Positions 55,145-64,000 of a DNA stretch of 64,000 nucleotides are shown in pieces. The notes beneath the pieces are model-generated. The model did not search any database. It had not been told where the DNA came from and was given only the letters and a program-made list of their open reading frames with translations. The translations under genes were made by a program, and so were the position numbers. This DNA is from Ricinus communis (lineage: Eukaryota; Streptophyta; Magnoliopsida; Malpighiales; Euphorbiaceae): assembly GCF_019578655.1 (NCBI RefSeq), contig NC_063257.1:19902001-19966000 (forward strand). The letters run 5' to 3'. Position 1 is the stretch's first letter. The number at the start of each line of letters is the position of its first letter.

Positions 55145-56522
55145 TGATGGGCTACTTATGCAACCTACACTTAAGGCAGTGAACCTATCGATGCGGTCTA
55201 GCACTAGTGAGTATCAAGGTCGTATCCTTGGAGATCGGGTAAACCTAAAGTTACTACTGTTCGTTATGTTATTTAATCTGAAATAAGGTGTGAGAAGTCT
55301 AAATTAATTAACTAATGCTTATGAATGCAAATAAAGGAACAACAACAACTAACAATTGAAAAACAACCGTAACAAAGAAGCAAACCCAAAGGGGACCTAA
55401 GTGATGGAATTCTAAGGTTGATTTTATAAACTACCAATCTTGCTACCCGTGCCTAAATCCTGAATCAAACTCTGCTCCTCTCTCGAGCTCACTGAGTTCC
55501 TAAATCTGCACTAACCTAATGGAATCTCTTCCTATCAGATTATTACAGATTAGCATTAAGCGTGATTTAGAACTATTAAGAGTTGTTAATTCTTAATCCG
55601 ACGAGTGAATTAACCTTATCTCTAAATGTTAACTACCAGTTCTTACTATTTAATTTCCAGTTATAAAAAGCATTTCTCAATGTCAAGAAACAATCCAAAA
55701 GAAAATTAATTTAATGTCTCAAATTAATTGAATCAAATTTTATTACTAAACAGTAAGAAGATTACAAAAATGGCAGATAAAAAATCCAATATTTAAACAC
55801 AAACCATCAACAAAGATGAACCCCAATAGGTTCGGCAATCCTAGCTACTCATAATGAAACAAACAAATACAAAAGGAAATAAATAATAGAAAAGAAAATG
55901 AAACATATAACCGCTCTTCTATCGAATCAGAGTGGGAATGTCGCAAGTGCCAATTCTGAAACCAGCCTCAAGTATGGATCTCGGATGTCTCGGTCAATCG
56001 TCTAGAAACTTCAATCTTTGCTTGAATCCTCCGAATCAATCCTTTGAACTGACGTTGGTCTCCCAAAATGTCAAGAACAGAGATGCAGAAGTGAGGGGTC
56101 GCGCTCATAAAGAAGTCCAGAAATCAGAAGCGGAACCATGTCTCGTTTTGCGTGCACCTATTTATAGGCAGAAGTGCCATAGCAGTGCCATGGCCCGTGT
56201 AAATATGCACGGCCCGTGCAGATATGCACGGCCCGGCCACCAACCTCCATAAAATGCCAAATTTCTAAAATTGTCCAAGGTCGTGCAAAAGCCTCGAAAT
56301 GCGCGTTAATAAGGAATCAACTCTGATAACATCTAATATGCATAAATCATCCAAATATCTTTATTTCTGCTCGTAAATGAATCAATATCTATCAAAGAGT
56401 CTGAAAACCTGAAAAATTCATAAACATACTAAAGTGCGATCAAACAGGAATAAATATGACTCAAATATGCGAATAAATGACCGATAAACAGTCAATAAAC
56501 ATGCATAGAATCATCTACATCA
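55145..56522 (-). repeat. right (5') LTR of element A
   Basis: 1,378 bp, same ends as the left LTR. Most of the 30-bp length difference lies in the palindrome array (56175-56240 against 42700-42790). TATA box on the minus strand at 56166-56159. Confidence 0.9.
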
Positions 56523-58204
56523 GTCATCACCAAAAGGGTTTTATGATGAGATGTGTTAAGAAAGCAGCTTGACACGTGTCATCACCAAAAGGGTTTTATG
56601 ATGATATGTGATAAGAAAGCAGCTTGACACGTATCATCACAAAAGAGTTTTATGATGACATGTGTCCATATTGCTCGACACATATCATCATAAAAGAGTT
56701 TTGTAATGACATATGTTTATACAATTATGTTAAGGATTATCAATCCTTAACACTATATAAGAGAGTTTCTTACTCCTATTATCATAAGAAGAAGAAAGAT
56801 AATTGGACATATTTACTATTATAACAAGGTTATCATAGTAACAAACTTGAGAGAGGAGAAGGAGTTTTTCATCTTCAAGGATTGAATAGCTTTGCTTGAG
56901 ATTGGTTGTGTGAGATAATTTAGAATATTTGCAATTGCAAATCTCTATTTGATTCTCTAACAGCAACATCATCAACAATCAAGAATTGACTTCTGCTCTT
57001 TAAAGGTTGTAGTATTTTTCTTTATGTTCTTCATGTTCATAAAGGAGAAGTTATTTCCTTCTCTCAACTTAAATCCTCAACTACAACTTGTAACCATAAT
57101 TTCATGAGATGTGAAATGTTTAGAGCTTCTACTGCGCCATTGCATGTGTTTTTCCTATAGTTGAGACTTGTATCCATGTTCTATGAATCAATTGGGATAA
57201 AAGTACAATGAAAAGATTGAATTACATTGTGAGATTGTTCACTTTAAAGAAAAATTTTAAATTGCTTTCTTTGCACCTTTTCTTATGTCTTACTTTCAAT
57301 TCCGAACATCATATTTATTGGATGGTGAGTCTTATGCTATTTAGTATGAGTTACTAAGTTAATCATTATGGGTTACTTATGAAACAGGTGGACTGAACAT
57401 GACTTTAACAAATAATGAATCAAATTGATAATTTTACTTAAGTCATTGATTGATTATTAAGTTATAATGGTGTAACTAATCCTTAGAACTGAAGTGACAA
57501 AATTGTCTTATATATATGTAATTGGAATTTGCTTATACTTTAGGTATCTGTTCATAACTAGAATAAGTACTTGTAGCCAGTGGCTCTAGTTGCATATGCA
57601 TGGAGATAGGTGTTCATCAATAAGAATTCATAGCCTTGAGTAAACAAGGAAAATATCCTATGCGATCCAGTAACATCTTGATTATGAATCCTTGGCTAAG
57701 GTAATTATAATTAATGGAAAAAAGAGTTATTGCATTAATCATATTTAGTCAAGATATATTATGGATTTGTTCATATAATCAAGTTAGTGGATTTAACTAC
57801 ACCATAATCCTCACTTGATTAAGATATTATTCAATGTAAGGATTTATTACACGGTAATCATAAAATAAAGGTTTCATGGACAATCAATACCTTTGTTATT
57901 AATTGGATATGTAATTATAATATGTTGCCAGATGTTACTTATAATTTATGGAGACGATTAAGGGATAATTGATTAATTATTCCCTTAATTGATTGAAGTG
58001 CTTTAAATAATATTAAAGAGTTTATTAAATTTCTGTTATCAATTAATAATGAACCTAGAAATTCACACATGTTAAGATCAGTTCAAGCATGATGATGGAC
58101 TTAACTTATACCTCGAGTAGGAACACTAGCATCTTTCGAAGTTAAAGTCCATAAATGTCTAATTAATGATAATGGATAATAAATATATAAGTGTTATATG
58201 TTGC

Positions 58205-58505
58205 AGGAGCTTGACACATGTCATTAGAAAAGGAGTTTTATAATGACGTGTTAAGAAAAAAGCTTGGCACGTGTCATTAGAAAAAAAGGGTTTATGATGA
58301 CATGACAAATGTTATTATAAAAAGATTTATGATGACATATGTTAAGAAACAGCATGACACATGTCCTCAAAAAAGTAATTTTATGATGACATGTGTTAAT
58401 ATAGTTTGATATATATCATCATAAAAGAGTTTTATGATGATGAAATGTATTAATAATAATAGGCACATGTCATCATAAAAGAGTTTTATAATGACATGTA
58501 TATGT
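58205..58505 (+). promoter_or_regulatory. hairpin array of LTR C1
   Basis: About six decayed units of the same GACACRTGTCAT...ATGATGACATGTGT type as in C2, ending some 30 bp before a TATA-like ACTATACAAG. The older look fits the outer position of C1. Confidence 0.7.
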
Positions 58506-58912
58506 ACAACTGTGTTAAAAATTATTAATTCTTAACACTATACAAGAGAGTTCTATTATCATTATCAACATACTTGTTGTACTAACTAAGTTATCAAAGT
58601 AAGGTTATCACTATGGGAAACTTAAAATAGGAGAACGAGTTCTTCATATTCAAGGATTAAATAGCTTTGCTTCAGTTTGGTTGTGTTAGATAATCTAGAG
58701 GATTTACAATTTTGAATCGCCCTTTGATTCTCTAACAGAGAATTGAATTATGCTCTTCAAAGGTTTAGTTTTTTGTTTCTTTGTGTTCTTCACGTTCATA
58801 AAAGAAAAGTTTTTTTTTTTCAACTTAAATCCTCAATTACTACTTGTAACCGTAATTTCCATAAGATGTGAAATGTTCTAGCTTCTTTGCACCCTGTATG
58901 TGTTTTCTAACA

Positions 58913-59972
58913 TGGTGGTCTGTCCATTACTACATTGATATAACTACGTTGTTATGCCTAGACTGCAAAACACCTTTGGCATTTCATTTAAGTTGTAGCC
59001 TTTGATAGTTTATTTCCATTTTTTTTGGCTATTCCTTATGTGCTTTTTCTCATAACTATTTTGGGTCGTCTTGGCATTTTCCTCTAGGGTGGTGCTTTGT
59101 AGGGTTTCCATTTGCTAATGGCCATAACTTCTTGTATATTTAATGGCTCTAAAGTATATCTGTAAGTTGCAATGCACTGTTGTACACTGAAATCTTGATC
59201 AACAAAATCTGCACAGTCCTTCTTCATGAAATGAATGCATGATTTTCAAAGTGTTTTAGCTATGATATACACATGATTTTCAAATTACTTAATAAATATT
59301 CAATCAACCATTGTTCATTAGTAAAAATCCTAATATTCAGTAAAACTCTCAAATGTCTTTCAAAACCCTAGATTTTTATTCATGGACTAATCGAAACATA
59401 AAACCTTATGGCATATATAAGGGACCATTGCTTAAGAAAGACATATCATACTTTTTCATCATTGTCTCTAAAAGTGTAACACCTTGGGACCATAAAAGCT
59501 TTGATTTCATTATCCCCATCAACTTGTGACGTATCTTTGAAATTGAAAGAAAAATCATTGATTTCACACAATTACAAGGATTTCATATTTCACTTGAGGT
59601 TTTTAAATAGAATGATGTTCAAAGAGAACGAAAGGATTTAGGGTTTGTGAAATTGATTACAAACGTGAAATTAAGTTCAAATGGTGAATGAGAAACTAAT
59701 AGAAAATGAAATGGTGTCGTGTTTGTAGATTAATTATATTCATTTTCTTATTTATAATTGACATGGATATGACGTGGAACCTTATTTCGACAAGTTTTAA
59801 CATGTTGCACATTTCTACTTGCCATGTAAAAAAAGGCATCAATATTCGAATTGCAAAAGTGAATTTTTGTTCTAAATTGCTAAAATTAGAAGTCATGTTA
59901 AATTTGCAAAACATGCTAAAAGTTTTGATTTTATTTATAATTAGGCCTTATTATAATTGTTGTTACTATTAC

Positions 59973-60015
<43 letters not shown>

Positions 60016-60496
60016 GTTATTATTATTATTATTATGATTATTATTATGATTATGATTATCATTATGTTTATTATTATTGTTAAAGTTGTTGTGCTACTAT
60101 TTTTATTAAGTGTTATTTTTATTTAAGCCATTATTTTATCAATGAAATGTGATCTGTACGTGGGATGGGAGCTTTAGCAGAACGTGTTACCTAATGGGGT
60201 ATATCATGATTTTATGCGCACTGATGGAAATCAAAGACATATTATATATGAGATGCCTTGATGGCTTATTATCTATGGATTAATGGAAAGTGTGCGATGC
60301 GGTGAATCCGATCTTTGTTAGAGCTAGTAGTTTCTGATCTTCATAGATCTTAGAGCGACAAATCTTCCTTGTGCCAGATCTATTGGCAAAAGTGTCTATA
60401 GCAAAAAGGCTCGACTCTCAGCCACTTGTTATAAGGAAGTACAGCTTGATTGTCGGGGGGAATCAACGGGAAGAAAAAAAGAAGGTAGATTATTCG
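58913..60496. other. spacer with a large trinucleotide repeat
   Basis: No gene recognised. Continues the host sequence left of 39255. It holds the microsatellite at 59964-60090; the Tyr-rich frame over it is an artefact. Confidence 0.5.
59964..60090. repeat. ATT/TTA microsatellite, compound
   Basis: About 40 units of ATT with scattered ACT, GTT and GAT variants. Confidence 0.9.
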
Positions 60497-61074
60497 ATTC
60501 TATTTCCTCCTTTAATTAAAGTCCATTTAGGATAACAAAGCCCAACTTAAAGTAAGTTAGGGTTTTATAGAAATCCTTAACCTATAAGTACTTTGAGTAA
60601 AGGCCATATATATAGAAAAAGATGCATATGGGGCGACAAGGTTAAGGGAAAAGGTTGGTTACACATCTAAGAGAGAAAAATGTCTTCTTTGAGATAAATA
60701 CCTAAGTGAATCAATCAATAAGATTAATTGATTTATTTCCCTTGCTTGGAATTAGCATTCAATCTCCAATATCTCTTCTTAATCTCCTAAAAGTGGTTTA
60801 GCTCTTTGCTTAGAAGCTTATTTCGATAACCAAAAGAGGCTGGTCACTTGAGTAGCTTTAAAGTGCATTAATCATCCTTCAAGAATCAAGAATCAAGAAT
60901 CAACAAAGCAAGAATCACTTTTTGGATTGGCCAAAAACTCCCTTTGTAAGCCTTCTCCATCTTTTGCTTGTTTTGTGTGTTATTACTATTTTAATCAATG
61001 AGATCGTTGGTGGGAATTGAGAAAACTATAAATTGCTTCAGTTGCACCTTTTCTTATATTTTAATATCAATTCC
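60497..61074 (+). mobile_element. family D LTR, 3' part
   Basis: Matches the reverse of 10673-11240 (CCATTTAGGATAACAAAGCCC, GTAAGTTAGGGTTTT, GGCTGGTCACTTGAGTAGC) and ends at the LTR terminus CAATTCCCAACA. Confidence 0.75.
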
Positions 61075-61483
61075 CAACAAACAACCACCCCTATACTTAT
61101 CTTGGAATCCCTATTCCTCAACCTTCTGAGATAAATTGATTACTTCATAAGTAAGTGATAACATATTATGGTAGTCTCGAGCGTTTGATTAATATTCAAA
61201 GATTAATATCTAATTCTTAATCAAACATAGACTGTGAAAAGAGTTTAGGAACGTATGTAATGAGAACCTCGTCATTTTAAACTCGCTTTATAATTTCTCT
61301 TACATTTGTGTTTACATTCATTGTGTTCATCTCTCACGGTTTGGATTATTCATTGATAATACCCAACTACTCGTACCATTAGAGTCGAACAATGCCTTTA
61401 GTATAATTATATACCATCAATTGTGATGTATGAATTAACACATATGATCTAACAACTCTTTGTTTTTAGGGCATACTCTAACA
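61075..61483 (-). mobile_element. family D LTR, 5' part, inverted next to 61074
   Basis: Matches 12060-12458. On the minus strand it starts TGTTAGAGTATGCCCTAAAAAC at 61483 after the tract AAGTGGGAGAT, and breaks at 61075 within AACAA. The neighbouring piece is in the other orientation. Confidence 0.75.
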
Positions 61484-62931
61484 ATCTCCCACTTGCACTA
61501 AAGCACAATCAAAGTTAATCATCATGGTATCTAATACCAAATTCTTTCTTATGATGATCATGATCTTGCTAGGTCAAACAACTTTATTGGAGGATCAACT
61601 TTGTTATCCTCAATGGGTATTTATTTTATCTTTATATTTTACTAATAAGTTATTTTATTGGTAATTCTTCAATACAATATTCTGGATAGCAGTTGAGACC
61701 TAGGTTGTTTGAAAACGGCTCTATTGTCTATTTAACTCTTTAGATTAATAGTACTTAACAACTACACCTTAATCTTAAAAAGAATATTAAAGATCCAAAT
61801 ATCTCTCATATATTGCCTCAAATATAATGAATGTATTGAGCTCAAATTGTAAGAATGATCTTTTCGGAACTCTTTCCAAAAGTCATGCCTTCCTTTAAAA
61901 AATGAAATGAATTTATCTTGTGAGTTTATTCTATATGATTCACAATCGAAATCTAGGATAACCATAAAGTGTAGTACATAACATGACATATGTTCATAAT
62001 AGCATATTATGCTTTTGTATAAATTATTCTATTAATAACCTCTTTCTCAATGAGTGTACATAACACATTTCTTTGCAAAGAGATATGTCATGAGACATCG
62101 CTAATAAACTTTCTTTGATTCTTCCATGTTAAGCCTTTTAACATATATGTCTATATAAATGAAGTTTAGAACATTCATGCAGTTTGAAGCACCTTTCTCT
62201 ATAGATCTCAATCCTAGAAACTGAACTACATGTTCTAACTCTTTTTGGATTTTATAAGTCTTTTGTAGACTCATGATAAAGGATTTGTCATTTTCCCTTT
62301 ATCTATATGTCCACAATATATAATATTAAGAAACATTATTATACTCCCACTAACCCCTTCATATACACTTGTTCATTCTATTTAGAATGATAGTTATAAT
62401 TATATTACTAATCAACCCTTTGATTAAGTATGTAACTTATTAAGTTTTCTTTGCTCAACCTTTCGGGCAAAGATTTCTATGTTAGTTTTTCTCAAAAACT
62501 CACTTGTACCTTAATGGATCTCATCCATTTAAATGGGTCTACCATAATCTTCACTTGGTTAAACAATATGATATCCATAATAGAATCTTATGGCTTGATG
62601 CCAAGTCTAAGAATTAATGTCAAACATTAGTTCTTAATGTAGTAGGCTCATCAACAATGATATATAATTACATAATCTATAAGAGATCTCCATTTCTTAT
62701 AAATATGTTTTATCATACTACATACCAAAAATTATGTATATGATTAGCTTAAGGTTGTGCAACTTATGCTAAACACCTTCAAGCTTTATTCTATTTTAAT
62801 GTTAGTTTGTTTATCTTGATTCCTATCAAGATCTCTGAAACTCCTACTGTTTCTCCTTTTTTCCTGAAAGACAACACATCCTAAAGAAACACTTTTATTT
62901 CAAAAGTATGATAGTGTTAATATCCTAAAAC
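61484..62931 (-). mobile_element. family D internal region, second copy
   Basis: Aligns with 12459-13900 and stops at CCTAAAAC, where a new LTR begins. No open frame. Confidence 0.65.
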
Positions 62932-63757
62932 TGATATGAATCAAGGCTATTAGGAGTTTCCATTGTAAAGGCATGCATCAAAAGGTCCAAAAATGGAAAT
63001 GCAACTCATGCATGAAGGCAAGAGTCCAACCTTAAAATGAAGCATTCAACCCATTTTGAAGAATAAAAGCCATTCGGCTATAATTAGGCTTTTAGGCGTA
63101 ATTCATATTTTTTTGGGTTCTTATCTTTTTGGATTTTTAGCTTAAGTAATTATTTTAATTTAGCTTTATTTAATTAGGATCTATTTTATTAAGTGTGAGT
63201 TATAGGTGTGTAGTTATCCTATAGAGTTACAAATGAGTGCACATGATTAGTTGTCGTTTAAGAGTTACAACATGAGTGCAATCAATGTAAAAACAACCAT
63301 TTTCAATGACTTTTAGTAGGGATTAAAGGGAAAAACGTGGCAGAGTTTAAAAGACATCCATTTAAGGCTCTTTGTCTTCTATTGGCTATTAATATCAAAT
63401 AGAAATTCATTTTAAGCAATCCATTGATAATGATAATCTTTATTTGCTCTCTGTGAGTGTTTTTTGCTTAAGTTCTTGCATGAACTTTGAACTTATCAAA
63501 CTATTTTTAGTTTGTGGCATTCTCTAACTAAAATATTGTGTTTGATTCTTAACTTATTAAATCATACTTGGTTTGTAGCGTTTGGAGTCGTATAAAGTGC
63601 TAGTTTCATTGTTGGAACTAGTTTTTTCTAATTTCACTTGAGGAGATCTTTGGGTTTTGAAATCATCTTAATTGGAGGGTATTTTCTCGCATTCCATATG
63701 TATCATAATTCTTTAGTTATTGGGGTGTATAGTTGCTAAAATGATGATTTTCTATCA
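62932..63757 (+). mobile_element. 5' LTR of an element running off the window
   Basis: 826 bp, TGATATGAATC...TTTTCTATCA, inserted in the family D internal region after CTAAAAC. A primer binding site follows at 63760. The internal region continues past 64000, so coding content and lineage are unknown. Confidence 0.65.
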
Positions 63758-63759
63758 TT

Positions 63760-63771
63760 TGGTATGAGAGC
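63760..63771 (+). promoter_or_regulatory. primer binding site, initiator tRNA-Met type
   Basis: TGGTATGAGAGC differs by one base from the standard TGGTATCAGAGC and starts 2 bases after the LTR. Confidence 0.7.
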
Positions 63772-64000
63772 TTGCTTCAAGTTGAGGTTTGCTTATATTT
63801 ATGTTTTGTGTTTTATTCAAGTTTCTTATCTTCTTCTCATTTTCTTTATTTATGTCGAATTATTCTTGTTTGAATTTTGTCCTTGTAACTACTCTTTGTT
63901 TTAAATTTACATCTTTGTGTTCATAGAATAAATTTTATTGTCCCTTCTTGTTAATCTCTTTGTATTGTTTTTAAATTTTTTCCTTATTTTTTATTATTGC

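Larger units (their letters stand above)
41664..56522 (-). mobile_element. element A: Athila-type gypsy retrotransposon
   Basis: The LTRs are at 41664-43071 and 55145-56522 and the flanks are ATCAT (41659-41663) and GTCAT (56523-56527). On the minus strand the order is LTR, tRNA-Asp-type PBS, gag fragment fused to RT fragment, RT-RNase H, integrase, internal promoter-like cassette, ATHILA ORF-1, 3' UTR, LTR. It is dead: large internal deletions remove most of gag, the protease and the RT catalytic core, and element B is inserted in it. About 14.9 kb with B, about 9.2 kb without. Confidence 0.9.
41545..56745 (+). promoter_or_regulatory. hairpin array of LTR C2, split by element A
   Basis: Six ~50-55 bp units lie at 41545-41663 and 56523-56745. 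Each has GACACGTGTCATCAYMAAAA, a short loop, then TTTTATGATGACATGTGT, so each unit folds back on itself. Several contain CACGTG (G-box core). Element A landed in unit 3. The array ends about 10-40 bp before the TATA box at 56754. Confidence 0.75.
40330..57159 (+). mobile_element. solo LTR C2, third level
   Basis: The parts are 40330-41663 and 56523-57159 (1,971 bp), same family as C1 and inserted into D1. The flanks are ATTGA (40325-40329) and GTTGA (57160-57164). It has six hairpin units and a TATA box TATATAA at 56754-56760. Its last bases read CCTATA instead of the expected CTAACA. Confidence 0.8.
39566..57308 (+). mobile_element. solo LTR D1, second level
   Basis: The parts are 39566-40329 and 57160-57308 (913 bp together), starting TGTTAGAGTATGCCCTAAAG and ending CAATTCCGAACA. 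The flanks are TAATA (39561-39565) and TCATA (57309-57313). It is the same family as 10673-12458 but about 870 bp shorter, because a middle segment is missing. Confidence 0.8.
39255..58912 (+). mobile_element. solo LTR C1, outermost of a five-level nest
   Basis: The LTR parts are 39255-39565 and 57309-58912 (1,915 bp together), from TGTTAGATG to TTTTCTAACA. The flanks TGGTG (39250-39254) and TGGTG (58913-58917) are a perfect target duplication. Everything between the parts is later insertion. The sequence type (TGTTAGATGTATRTCCTAAAAGCC) is one I associate with Ty1/copia LTRs. It carries a hairpin array at 58205-58505 and a TATA-like ACTATACAAGAG near 58537. Confidence 0.85.

Noticed and set aside
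59706..60083. Tyr-rich open frame of 125 codons
   Set aside because: It is the ATT/TTA microsatellite read as codons; the non-repeat part has no recognisable features.

Overview
This window looks like intergenic heterochromatin from a plant nuclear genome, most likely a eudicot. The evidence is one spliced plant-type gene (Ran-binding protein 1), very AT-rich spacers, and dense LTR retrotransposons of plant-only lineages (Athila, Tat/Ogre, copia) with hAT-like elements. I cannot name the species from the sequence. Only one gene appears to be an intact host gene; almost every other long reading frame belongs to a transposon or its remains.

Layout. 1-1392: a plant-mobile-domain fragment and a 25-bp tandem repeat. 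1402-6077: element E, a non-autonomous Athila-type element (minus strand) inserted 9 bp inside the start of a Tat-type LTR with a perfect 5-bp target duplication. 6083-10430: Tat LTR pieces in an unusual head-to-head (inverted) order. 10673-14490: a copia-like LTR and internal remnant on the minus strand. 15068-19760: a decayed Tat/Ogre element (LTR, PBS, leader, gag, extra RNase H, integrase). 19761-21568: AT-rich spacer. 21569-25645: RanBP1 gene, four exons, with a hAT-like element in its 2.5-kb third intron. 25646-30627: AT-rich spacer with two MITE-like elements and a ~400-bp tandem repeat. 30628-36150: another Tat LTR, PBS and leader, interrupted by a 2,458-bp solo LTR. 36160-39254: LTR-like sequence and a broken GRF-zinc-finger gene. 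39255-58912: a five-level nest of LTR elements whose borders can be read to the base (C1 > D1 > C2 > Athila element A > Athila element B). 58913-62931: spacer and rearranged copia pieces. 62932-64000: a new LTR element that runs off the window.

The most interesting theme is shared architecture. All three unrelated LTR groups carry an array of short palindromes or hairpins, usually directly upstream of a TATA box: CACGGCC/GGCCGTG in the Athila-type elements, AGCCGATNGGCT in the Tat type, and ACACGTGTCATCA...TGATGACA in copia-like LTR C. In the Athila-type elements the same module recurs inside the element, upstream of a TATA box, a pyrimidine-rich stretch, a GTAAGT splice donor and then the ATHILA ORF-1 (envelope-position) gene. 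This suggests an internal spliced promoter cassette. A second theme is a family of Athila derivatives (E and B) that keep only the tail of gag, with no capsid and no pol, as a single conserved frame.
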